From Selaginella moellendorffii (Eukaryota; Streptophyta; Lycopodiopsida; Selaginellales; Selaginellaceae): a DNA stretch of 64,000 nt. Numbering within the stretch: position 1 is the first letter of the stretch; every line of letters begins with the position of its first letter. Location: positions 3,721,363-3,785,362 of the forward strand of contig NW_003314267.1 of the NCBI RefSeq assembly GCF_000143415.4, given 5' to 3'. A model generated the notes under the pieces. The model did no database searches. It saw only the letters and a program-made list of their open reading frames with translations, and had not been told where the DNA came from. Shown here one piece after another: positions 10,270 through 19,219 of this stretch. The position numbers and the translations under genes are program-made.

Positions 10270-11649
10270 TCACGATCGCAGCCCCTTCTCGATCGAGCTA
10301 AACGGCTTCGCGACGCGGTGATTGACGCGAGTGTAGTCCCCAGTGGTGAGCTTCACCCATTCCGTCTCGTCCCGGCACTTCTTCCTCACGTCCGCGTCCT
10401 CGAGATCCAGCCCCTCGATCTCCGCGAACATCCTCTCGGCGTCGTCCACCTCCGGACACCTCCGATAGTTTCGTATCAGGTAGGACTTGTAGATCTCGTC
10501 GCTGCGCACGCCATGACTGCGCATCGTCGAGTGGACGATCTTGCAGTCCTCGAATCCCGTGCACGCCGCCAGCGCCGCGAGGTAGATGCACCGATCGGGG
10601 GTGACGTTCTTGCGCAACATCTCACGGAAGACAAGGATCGCGTCCTTGAACGCGAACGCCGCGACGTAGGCCTCGATGAGCGCGCGGTACATGTTCACGT
10701 TGTGGTTCTCCTCGCCAGCGCCATCGAAGATCGCCCTCGCGGCCTTGAGATCGCCGCAGCGCGAGAACATCGCCATGAGCTGGACCTGGAGGAAGCTGTT
10801 GTCCTCGAGATTGGCCATCACCACGATCGTCTGGACGACGCGGGCTTGCTCCAGATCGGCCGGGCACTCGTAGCGATCCATGAGCTCCGTGAATTCGTTC
10901 TTGCTCAGCACCAGGATCCCCTCGAGCAGCAGCCTCTGGAACAGCACCGCGGCCTCCCGCAAATGCCCAAACTCGGCATTTGCTGCGATCATCGCGATCC
11001 ACGGCGGCACGAATCCCTGGCGCTCCACCTTGGCGAAGCAGGCGCTGGAATCGGCGAGGCTCTCGCACTTGGCGTACATGTTGATGAGCGCGGCCGCGAC
11101 GCTGGGTCGCTTCTCCAGCGCGCTGCGCACGATCGCGGCGTGGATGGCCTTGCCCTCCTTGAGCGCGGCGGGGCCGACGCAAGCGCGAAGAACCGCGAGG
11201 TAGGCGCCCTCGTCGGGGAAGATGGGCACGAGCTTCATCTTGAGGAAGAGCTCGCGCGCGGTCTTGTGCTGGGAGTTCTTGGCGTGCGCCTCGACCACGC
11301 TCGTCCACGCGATGATCTCCTTGGAGAGGATCTCCGCGAAGGCGCGGCGCGCCTCGTCCGGGCGGCCGCATTTGCCATACATCTGCGTGAGCTTGATCCC
11401 GGGGACGCGGTTGCGCTCGAGGCGATTGAGATGGATGTGGGCGTGGACGTCCTGGCCCTCCTGGAGCGCGCGGAGCTTGCCGCACAGGTCGAGGATGTTG
11501 GCGTAGTCCTCGTCCTCGAGGCGCTTGTTCCACGAGTTCATCTCGTGGACCAGCGCCGCCAGCTGCGCGCGGTCGCGGTTGCTGTTGTAGAGGCTGCGGT
11601 CGAAGCGCGCGTGGATCTTGAGTGTGATCCAGCGCTTGAAGATATTCAT
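10270..11649 (-). CDS. PPR protein, 459 residues, variant repeats
   Basis: Intronless. I chose the ATG at 11649 (MNIFKRW) rather than the longer frame, because the extension would overlap the coding end of the next PPR gene. Repeats are spaced as in PLS-type PPR proteins (KLTQMYGKCGRPDEARRAF, INMYAKCESLADSSACF, MAMFSRCGDLKAARAIF), interleaved with longer helical units (GKAIHAAIV-type). The C-terminus has no E or DYW motif and ends with a basic tail. It is related in layout to the 438-residue gene just upstream; the two look like an old duplicate pair distinct from the S-repeat pair on the other side. Organellar RNA binding is inferred from the family. Confidence 0.85.
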   Translation of the reverse strand: MNIFKRWITLKIHARFDRSLYNSNRDRAQLAALVHEMNSWNKRLEDEDYANILDLCGKLRALQEGQDVHAHIHLNRLERNRVPGIKLTQMYGKCGRPDEARRAFAEILSKEIIAWTSVVEAHAKNSQHKTARELFLKMKLVPIFPDEGAYLAVLRACVGPAALKEGKAIHAAIVRSALEKRPSVAAALINMYAKCESLADSSACFAKVERQGFVPPWIAMIAANAEFGHLREAAVLFQRLLLEGILVLSKNEFTELMDRYECPADLEQARVVQTIVVMANLEDNSFLQVQLMAMFSRCGDLKAARAIFDGAGEENHNVNMYRALIEAYVAAFAFKDAILVFREMLRKNVTPDRCIYLAALAACTGFEDCKIVHSTMRSHGVRSDEIYKSYLIRNYRRCPEVDDAERMFAEIEGLDLEDADVRKKCRDETEWVKLTTGDYTRVNHRVAKPFSSIEKGLRS

Positions 11650-11665
11650 GATCTCCTTGGTTTCG

Positions 11666-11704
11666 CCAAGAACCCTAATTTCATGATCCAAGAACCCTAA
11701 TTTC
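11666..11704. repeat. 17-bp direct duplication in a 74-bp intergenic gap
   Basis: CCAAGAACCCTAATTTC occurs at 11666-11682 and again at 11688-11704, filling most of the gap between two PPR genes. Each copy holds AACCCTAA, a telo-box-like promoter element of plant genes. It probably forms the promoter or leader of the gene starting at 11649; this is inferred from position. Confidence 0.5.
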
Positions 11705-11723
11705 TTTCTTTGCGCGAGCTGGG

Positions 11724-13040
11724 CTAGGCGAAGTATCCCTGCTTGAATCGCGCGTGCATTTGCCGGAATTTCTCCCACCCATCCGCCACGCTCTCGCAGC
11801 GCTTGTACCTCTCGATCAGCACCTCGCGCAGCACCGGCCCCAGCTTGCATTTCCTCTCCACCACCCATGCATGGACGCTCTTCACCTCCTCAAAGCTCCT
11901 CGCGGCGCTGGCCATGGTGAAGACGGTCTCTTGCGTCGGCCTCGCCTTGCAATCGCCCTTCATCTCCTCGAACAGCGGGAAGATCTTCGCTCGCTGCGTC
12001 CGATCGAACGCGTAGGCCCGGATGAGCGAGCTCCACAGGTACTTCCCTCGCGGCCTCGCCATCTCCTCGAAGACCCTCCTCGCGCGGCTCACTTTCTTAC
12101 ATCGCCCATACATTCGCATCAGCGCTTGCGCCACGCGAGGCTCGCCCGCGAAGCCTCCGATCACCGCCAGCGAATGGATTGCCTCGCCGCGCCACAGATC
12201 GCTCCGCCGATCGCACCGCGATAGCATCCACACGAAATTCCTGGCGATGAAGAGCAGGGATCCATCTAGGAGAAGCAGCCGGGCAAATTGCGCGGCTTCT
12301 TGCATTTTCCCACTCTCGGCAAATGCGGCAATCAGTGCGATCCACGAGCTCGCGTTCCTCTGCCCAGCGCGATTCATCCTCTCGAAGAACTCCAACGCCA
12401 GTTGGGGCGCCTCGCAGCGCCCATACATCGCGATCACCGCATTGCACACGTTAGAATCACCGTCCAGCCCCGCAAGCCCGAGCTTGGCGTGGATGTCTCG
12501 CCCAAACTCCAGGCACCGCGATCCAGCGCAGGCGCCAAGAACAGCGATGTAGCAATCCTCGTCGGGGCGGCACGGGCGGAGCAGCATCTTCCGGAAGAAG
12601 TACCTGGCGTGATCGAGTCGATCGTTCTGGGCGAGCGACGAGATCACGGCGGCCCACAGCGGCGCGGGCTTGGAGAAGAGATTGTCGAAGCAGCGGATCG
12701 CGCGGTGGGGGAATCCACAGCGGCCATACATCCGGATGACATGGGCAGTGATCTTGGACTCGCGCTCCAGCCGGCAGTGGATGAGATGGCGGTGGATCTG
12801 GTTGCCCTCCCTAGCGGCGCCCAGGCGGCCCGCGAGGCCCAGGATGGTGGCGTACTCGTGGGGGTGGAAGGGATCGTCCCGCCCCCTCGATTTCATCCTG
12901 TGGAGCTCCCGGAAGAGCGTCACGCGGTCGCGCTCCTCGCAGGGATGGCGCCGCACACGCGCATTCTCGCGCGCAAAGCGCTCGCGCTCGCGGAGAGCGC
13001 GCACGCGCCTTGCCCGGAGGAATGGCTTCATTCCCGCCAC
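11724..13040 (-). CDS. PPR protein, 438 residues, variant repeats
   Basis: Intronless. The first 45 residues are arginine-rich, compatible with an organellar targeting peptide. PPR-like units follow (VIRMYGRCGFPHRAIRCF, VIAMYGRCEAPQLALEFF, LMRMYGRCKKVSRARRVF), with longer repeats between them, and a C-terminal helical region without E or DYW motifs. It has the same layout as the 459-residue gene that begins 74 bp beyond its stop codon. Broken inverted copies of its 3' half lie just upstream at 13151-13376 and 13700-13800. RNA binding in an organelle is inferred from the family. Confidence 0.85.
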   Translation of the reverse strand: MAGMKPFLRARRVRALRERERFARENARVRRHPCEERDRVTLFRELHRMKSRGRDDPFHPHEYATILGLAGRLGAAREGNQIHRHLIHCRLERESKITAHVIRMYGRCGFPHRAIRCFDNLFSKPAPLWAAVISSLAQNDRLDHARYFFRKMLLRPCRPDEDCYIAVLGACAGSRCLEFGRDIHAKLGLAGLDGDSNVCNAVIAMYGRCEAPQLALEFFERMNRAGQRNASSWIALIAAFAESGKMQEAAQFARLLLLDGSLLFIARNFVWMLSRCDRRSDLWRGEAIHSLAVIGGFAGEPRVAQALMRMYGRCKKVSRARRVFEEMARPRGKYLWSSLIRAYAFDRTQRAKIFPLFEEMKGDCKARPTQETVFTMASAARSFEEVKSVHAWVVERKCKLGPVLREVLIERYKRCESVADGWEKFRQMHARFKQGYFA

Positions 13041-13150
13041 AAAACATCTGCTCTGACCTAATTCGATTTTAAAAGCACTGGTTTTCTTAGGAAATTTTTT
13101 TCTATGCGATGAAAGCTAGCACAGCCATTCTTGCCTATTCCCTACTTCTC

Positions 13151-13376
13151 CTGGATGGATCTCTGCTCTTCATCGCCAGGAACTTCGTGTGGATGCTATC
13201 AGTGCGGTCGCCGGACGATCCATTCGCCGGCGGCGATCGGGGGCCTCGTAGGCGCAAGCACTGATGAGAATGTACGCGGGATGCAAGAAGGTGAGTCGCG
13301 CGAGGAGGGTCTTCGAGGAGATCGCGAGGCCGCGAGGGAAGTACCTGTGGAGCTCGCTCACCCGGGCCAACGCCTC
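13151..13376 (+). pseudogene. Inverted broken copy of the neighbouring PPR gene (part 1)
   Basis: The plus strand here matches the reverse complement of about 12020-12250 within the 438-residue PPR gene, with small indels. For example, the segment encoding LFIARNFVWMLS and the ARRVFEEIARPRGKYLWSS region are both recognisable. It begins and ends inside the gene, so it is a partial copy. The continuation of the same gene reappears at about 13700 after a foreign insertion. Confidence 0.7.
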
Positions 13377-13384
13377 AACGAGCG

Positions 13385-13645
13385 AAGATCTATCCTCTCG
13401 TTTATGAATACATGAATAAGCATAACTTCTTTTATCTTCCTTCAAATCCGCCTTTGATCGGCTTTGTTTCTCTGGTTTGCAGCGAATCCAAGGCACCTCA
13501 GCTGGAATAAACGCGTTGAGATTGCTCTTGATTCAGCCAAAGGACCTTCACGAACAGAGACATCAAGTCCGGCGGGAATCTCGAAGCCAAGGTTGCTCAC
13601 TTCGGTCCGGGAAAGGACGCAGTCAAAGGAACACTGGTAAAGCAA
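13385..13645 (+). pseudogene. Receptor-like kinase fragment
   Basis: Between the two PPR scraps lies a broken piece of a plant receptor-like kinase. One frame gives PLVYEYMN (kinase subdomain V). After an intron-like stretch ending TTTGCAG, others give LSWNKRVEIALDSAKG and then DIKSGGNLEAKVAHFG...KDAVKGTL. These correspond to the HRDIKS...NLEAKVADFG...GTLGYLDPE region of the family. The catalytic loop is deleted and the DFG aspartate position reads His, so it is certainly non-functional. Confidence 0.6.
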
Positions 13646-13699
13646 AAACTTTCTTCTTTTTCTCTTCATCTTGATTGCTCTCTTCCACGTTCCAGAATA

Positions 13700-13810
13700 C
13701 TGTTCGAGGAGATGAAGAGCGATTGCAAGGCGAGGCCAACGCAATAGACTATCTTCGCCATGGCCAGTGCTTCGAGGAGGTGAAGAGCGTCCGTGGCCGG
13801 TGCTGCGCGA
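13700..13810 (+). pseudogene. Inverted broken copy of the neighbouring PPR gene (part 2)
   Basis: Encodes FEEMKGDCKARPTQ, a stop and then a short FEEVKSV match to the reverse complement of roughly 11880-11965. It is thus the downstream continuation of the PPR scrap at 13151-13376, with internal stop and small deletions. Confidence 0.6.
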
Positions 13811-13839
13811 GCTGCTGATCGTGGCAAAAGTTCTTGAGA

Positions 13840-14560
13840 TTGAGCTAACCAAATCAAGTACACAGGACTAGTCATGATCCCATGTACAATATGAGGAGTC
13901 TGCCGCTATCCGGCAGTTCTTTGAAGCCAAAAGGTCTTGAAGCTCCAACTTTCCTGTGCTATAGCTGAGGGTTCAGATGTATCATTTTCAGGTCAACTCC
14001 GTGCGTGACAAAGGAAAATTATCATGGAATCGGCCTGTAAGGACGTGGATTGTTTTAGCGTCGACAACGCTCTGGTAAGATTTTGTTTAAATCGGCAATA
14101 CTTCCTTAGGTTCATAGACCTTCTTTCTTTACAGATTCTGGCCGACATTTGATTTCTTAATATCCAAAGTCACCTAATATGAGAAAAAGTTAGAGTCTTT
14201 GAATGGGGCAATGTAAGATGTGCTTTCTCTTTCCCATGCTTCCAACTCTTCTACTCCTTAAATGTTTTAACTGCAGTGACGGATGAATTGGAGCAAGACA
14301 GCATCATGTCAGTAGGCTCAATTTTTTCATTATGAATGTGTCTTTCTCCTGAGGTTGCAGGTACCATGTTGCTGAGAAGACAATAATTAGAGCAGTATAT
14401 AGTCGATGCGTTTCCATATGCTCCATCGGTGGCGATTTCCGAGGTATGCTGGAGTGGTTGCTAGCTAGTTTTCAATTTCTTTTTGCAGGTTTTGTAAGAG
14501 AGGAAGAAATGCAAGTGGAGTGGACTCGTCAGAATCGGCTCGATTCTAACTATATCAACA
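13840..14560 (+). pseudogene. Inverted decayed copy of the UAP gene 3' half
   Basis: The plus strand repeats, in order, pieces of the minus-strand UAP gene including introns. These are the exon starting LVMIP, the GKIIMESACK exon end joined directly to VDCFSVDNAL (intervening exon missing), the VTDELEQDS exon, the YHVAEKTI exon, AFPYAPSVAI, and VREEE followed by VDS(S/P)ESARF. The TPFTDTATR segment and several exons are damaged or deleted. Because introns are retained, it is a DNA-level inverted duplication and not a retrocopy. Confidence 0.75.
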
Positions 14561-14689
14561 GTTTTTTTTTTTATTGCAAAGTTGAGTTTCTAGATGACAA
14601 AATTTCTGCCCCCATCGCAGAATATCACGAACGCATTATTCACTCCACAAGAAACTGACCTTCGTTTTTTTTTTAAAAAAAAAATTCCT

Positions 14690-16934
14690 CTAGCGTATTT
14701 CACAAGGGACATGAAAGCTCCGTCCATGACATATCTCTTCGAGATTTTCGCCTGCATACGAGATCAAAGGACTGACCTCCACTCCTGCAGGATATTCAAG
14801 TTCAAGAGACAAACTAAATACCAGTTAATCCATCCATACCAGTTAAATGTAATGGCACCGAGTGTAGAATGAAACCTCCCGCTGCTACCACCCAGCGCAT
14901 GTGGAGGCGAAGAAGTAACAATCGAGCCGATTCTGGCGAGTCCACTCCACTCGCATTCTTCACCGGAGCAAACTCTTCCTCTCTTACAACCTGCTAAAAC
15001 AAGAATTTGAAAACTAGCTAGCAACCAATCCAGCATACCTCGAAAATCGCCACCGATGGAGCATATGGAAACGCATCGAATATATACTGCTCTAATTTGA
15101 TGCCTTGGACAGGCCCGTCCGCGGAAGGTATTGTCTTCTCAGCAACATGATATCTGCAACGTCAGGAGTGAGATCCAATCATAAAAGAAGAAACTTGAGT
15201 TCCAGGAGCTACTTACATGCTGTCTTGCTCCAATTCATCCGTCACTGCAGCCAAAAACTCTAAGGAGTACATTTGCATACAAATCTGAAAAAATAGAAGA
15301 GTTGGAAGCATGCGAAAGAAAAAAGCACGTCTTACATTGCTCCATTTAAAGTTCAATCGTCCTGTCTCTTGGTTGACCGAGGAAGCGAGAGCAGGATCCA
15401 GCTCACTGTATTCCAAGACGGCCACAGGTCCGTTCTTTGCACGTCTCACGAAGACTCCAACTCTTTCTTGAGGATACAACTATGAAAACACGCATAGGTG
15501 ACTTTGGAAGAAAGGGGGAAATTTAAAAAATCAAATATATACCTTCTTCACAGCTTTGGCAGCACAGCTGACGTTTCTATCGATGCAGTAGCCTAGAAAG
15601 AGTGGGTCTGCTACCCGAACCTGTAAAGAAAGTCTATGAATCTAACGAAGTTTACTGATTTTTTTTAAACGAAATCGTACCAGAGCATTGTCTACACTGA
15701 AACAATCCACGTAATGAATGCCTCTCTTGGCCATATCTTCCAAATGGCCCGAGGTCTTCAAAGCTGTAAAAGTATACCCATTAACTTCAGTCGGAGTAAG
15801 ATAGAAGTCATAACGCGTACCTGCGTAGACTCCACCATTTCCGTCTGGGGCCCTTGAAATCTGCAATGCCAGCTATGTGATGAAACACTTAGGCTTTCAA
15901 CAGCTTATCAACACCTTACAGGCAGATTCCATGATAATTTTCCCTTCCTTCGTCACGCAAGGAAGCGTCCCTTGTTGAAAGAAGATTACCTGAAATGATA
16001 CACGGTAAGCATCTTCCCTTTAGCACAGGAAAGTCGGATCAAACCTGTTGTGCTTCAAGACCAAAGTACTTTTTGGCTTCAAAGAATTGCCGAGTAGCGG
16101 TGTCTGTAAATGGACTCGTCATAATGTACCATGGGATCATGACTAGCCTTCCTGTGTATTTGATTTGGTTAGCCCAGAAGAACAGTTCTCAAGAACTCTT
16201 GCATACCTGAGCCAGCCCGATTCGAGGCTAGTTTTTGTATTCTCAAAATTCTCTCTGCCTGGAGCTGAAACAGTGACTTTCCCGAAGGCAAACCGATATC
16301 TGTTCGAAGTGGAAATGGAAACTCGTAAGAAAAAGCCAGGGAATCGAGCGATAACTTACTAATGCATCCCTTTGGATCATTACTACCCAAGCGTGTGCCC
16401 TGCAAGAAAATGGCCAAGGTTTCCAGGCAACAAGACAAGGAATTTGAGGATACCTGGCCCCCTGACAATAGCAGCACCGCCAGTTTTCCTTCGGAGATCG
16501 CCTTCAAGCCCAATCCCCACCATCTTTCCCTTTCCTGGGCAGTCCTTTCTTCAATACAAGACACCGACGCTTCTGCTAGCGGCACTGGATTTCTCAGAGA
16601 ATCTCCTGACAAAACAAAGCGTTTAAGCTTGGACCAAAAGCGAGACCGCGAAGAAAAAATTCCTCCTAGATATCTCACCGCGCTGTAGTGTCTTCCTCGC
16701 AATCCGCGAGACGCGAGGAAGATCTACCGCCTGCAAGCAGAGATTTCTCCAGATCAAGCCACAAATTGCCACATTTCCCACCTCCAATTCGCAGATCAGC
16801 TCGTCGCGCTCCACCTCGTTCAGCTCCTTCCAGCGCCCCAGCGTGTGCTCCTGCCCGAAATCCTTGAGCCGCTCCAGGAACGCCTGTGGCGGGAGCATCG
16901 ATTCGCCGCCAGCTTCGAGCAACGCCTCTCCCAT
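14690..16934 (-). CDS. UDP-N-acetylglucosamine pyrophosphorylase (UAP/GlcNAc1pUT)
   Basis: Makes UDP-GlcNAc from GlcNAc-1-P and UTP in the cytosol, the sugar donor for N-glycans, GPI anchors and O-GlcNAc. Fifteen exons in transcript order: 16934-16782, 16730-16679, 16605-16454, 16399-16360, 16299-16207, 16151-16045, 15989-15915, 15860-15821, 15763-15681, 15620-15543, 15479-15336, 15284-15217, 15153-15039, 14990-14840, 14784-14690. They join in phase into 481 residues, the usual eukaryotic length. Visible motifs are PPQAFLERLKDFGQE near the start, the nucleotide-binding loop LSGGQGTRLG (about 115-124), NIGLPSGKSLFQLQAERI, GNGGVY, VDCFSVDNAL, FKWSN and VVREEEFAPVKN. All splice sites are GT-AG. 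An inverted broken copy lies just beyond its 3' end. 299 bp separate its ATG from the PARG stop. Confidence 0.95.
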
Positions 16935-17233
16935 GGCGCCGTGATCTCTAAAACCCTACCGGTCCTCCAAGGCACACCTTATATATGCGAAGAAAAAAAA
17001 ACTACTGGCCCGAGAGAAAGCATATTCAATGGATGCTCTCTTACGACAGTGTTAATGAACGGATCTCACTTTGCTCCACGTACTCCGGATATAGAAAAAT
17101 TCCAAAAACTCTTTGTTCTAACCATGAGCTTCTTCCGTATTGACAAATCATCGAGTTCTTCACGGAATCATCGAGTTCTTCCCAGTTCTTCACGGAAAAA
17201 TCAATGCGAGGAGCTCAGCGTCTTCACTTGCGA

Positions 17234-19145
17234 TTAATCTGGAAGAAGCCAGTCAAAAAATCCCACCTTGGTATACTTCCTTCCTTTTCCATACTCGATC
17301 AAAACGCTCCAGAGTTCCAGCACGCTCCACTTTTGTTCTAAAATCCAGTCGGCTATTCTCTGGAGCTTCGTGGTACGTGGATCTTTGAATGTGTAGTACA
17401 ACAGGAAGGGGCGGCCAGCCTGCAAAGGTTTCTCATCGTCCCAAAGCATGAATTTTTGCGACATAGAGATGCTTACCTCCGAGGCAGCCAGCCACTGGAG
17501 CATGCTCTTAACTTCATGGTCCCCGCCAAAGACCCCACATCCCCAGTTGCCGGTGGCTACTCCACGAGCGCTTTCACTCGAGCCACCGCATTGAATCGAC
17601 TGATGGACGAGAAAGCCACAGTATGCCTTGTTAAGTTCCCTGGTACAGTAAAAAGTTCAAGGAAAAAAAAAAGAAAAGTCACAACGAAAAAGTATCGAAA
17701 ACGAGAGCCTACCGCAGCATTAGCGCAGCGTCGAATTGTGCTTCTCCCGGAAACGGGAGAGCGTCAATGGCCACAATGTGCGTTTCCTTTCGACCCCATG
17801 CATCTCTGGCTTTGTTGTCGAAGAACTTTCCAGCAAAACGAAAGCTCGAGGCATATCTATCGGGAAAATGAAATGGAAAAGAAGTTGGAACGCTTTCGTG
17901 GTAAGATAAACTTGGCGTACCCCTCATATCGATTGTAGCACTGCGTCCCGACTATTTCTATTGCTTCATTGTCTTGCATTGCCGGTAAGAAAAGCCTTCC
18001 AGCGATCAGTTCGGGATTGATTACGCATCTAATCTCCTCCTGTCACAATTGTTCACATAACTTTTAAACGTAGAGAAGTCTACCTGCAAGCATCCGGCGC
18101 CGAGTACACCACCACCTAAGACCCTGTTGGCGAAATCCACCTCCAAAACGGGAGTATCACTACCTTCTATAGTGCCATCTTCCATTACCTGAAAAGAAGA
18201 GAACAAGTTAAGGAACTGACAACGCTTGTGACTAAGACCAGTATTTGACACAGCGGTCTCGAGGAACTGCTCCAGAAAGAGAGAGGATCCTCCATCTCTT
18301 GTTCCAAAGACAACACCTTGCGCTCGTAAGAAATCATTCCTTGCGGTACGCTTTCACAAACAATCTGAAAGTAATGCAACAAGCATATGATCTTGTGCTT
18401 GGCACTCTCTTCTCGATTCTCATCAACCAGTGCCCTGCAAAAAGCAACAGATAAACAGAAAGGAAAAAAAAACAAAGCCCGGTGTAACTTACATGAAGAG
18501 TTTATAGAAGTTTAAGTCGGGAAGATCCAATTTGTTCCTCTCTGCCGAAGGATACAAGCAGAAAAACCCGCACGCTAGAATCGATGCCACAAGCTCCTGG
18601 TGGTGATCTGCTGGCATAAGAGAATGAAGAACTCAAAGAAGAAAATGGATGAAATCTTTTACCTGGCTCAGCAAAACCATGCCACTTTGTCCGGCGGGAA
18701 GAGCACGCAGCTGCAAAAAATCCAGTTGTGATGGAAAGCGATCGCTCACGCTGCCATCAATGTGATCCTTGACAAGCGCCGACAGCCTCAAGGCGAGCTG
18801 AGCCATCGCTGGCAGCAACGAGCCAAAGAATCCGCGACAGAAATCTTCTGGTACGAGCTGGAAGCCAGATTTTTTTGCACAACTGGATCAAGAATTTCGG
18901 CTTACCTCGCGGAAGAACAAGCCCATTCCTTGCACAGCCCTAGCCGGAAGCTTGGCATCTCTCATCCCGCCCCGGTGACGCATCTCCACGATGTAATCCA
19001 GCAGGGCCTCTCCGGACGAGACGCGGCTGATCGCCGGGCCCTGCGCAAGCTCCGAGAGCGCCATAGAAACGCCGATCGGCCATTCCAGGACCTTGGACGC
19101 TTCATCCAGTGTGAGAGGCAACAAAGGCGCCATACCCATAGCCAT
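17234..19145 (-). CDS. PARG: Poly(ADP-ribose) glycohydrolase (PARG)
   Basis: Cleaves poly(ADP-ribose) chains to ADP-ribose in the nucleus. Nine exons in transcript order: 19145-18906, 18857-18663, 18596-18493, 18434-18239, 18188-18084, 18039-17921, 17856-17713, 17639-17477, 17419-17234. They join in phase at GT-AG sites into 483 residues, similar to other plant PARGs. The catalytic signature GGGVLGAGCLQ-EE (about residues 270-282) is intact, with the two glutamates opening exon 6. Also visible are DAKLPARAVQG, FFCLYPSAERN, LEVDFANRVLGGG, VINPELIAGRLFLPAM, and the C-terminal GNWGCGVFGGD loop that contacts ADP-ribose. The first ATG of the frame was taken as the start; an ATG two codons later is equally possible. 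It is divergent from a macro-domain gene with 74 bp between start codons. Confidence 0.95.
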
Positions 19146-19219
19146 TAGGGCAACACACGTTCAACATTTGTTAATATAGAATATTCCCTAGCAATTTAAA
19201 TTACCTTAGGGCTTGGGCG
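19146..19219. promoter_or_regulatory. Putative shared bidirectional promoter, PARG / macro-domain gene
   Basis: Only 74 bp lie between the PARG ATG (minus) and the macro-protein ATG (plus), so both leaders and core promoter elements must overlap. The gap has an A/T-rich core (TTGTTAATATAGAATATT) that could serve as a TATA region in either direction, and two TTAGGG-type motifs near the ends. The shared promoter is inferred from geometry. Confidence 0.5.

Noticed and set aside
10318-11700. 460-codon plus-strand open frame and other long frames within the PPR genes
   Set aside because: Antisense or out-of-frame shadows of PPR coding sequence, rich in Arg, Ala and Val without motifs.
11650-11868. 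N-terminal extension of the 459-residue PPR protein
   Set aside because: Would overlap the coding end of the upstream PPR gene; the frame there is simply the out-of-frame reading of that gene.
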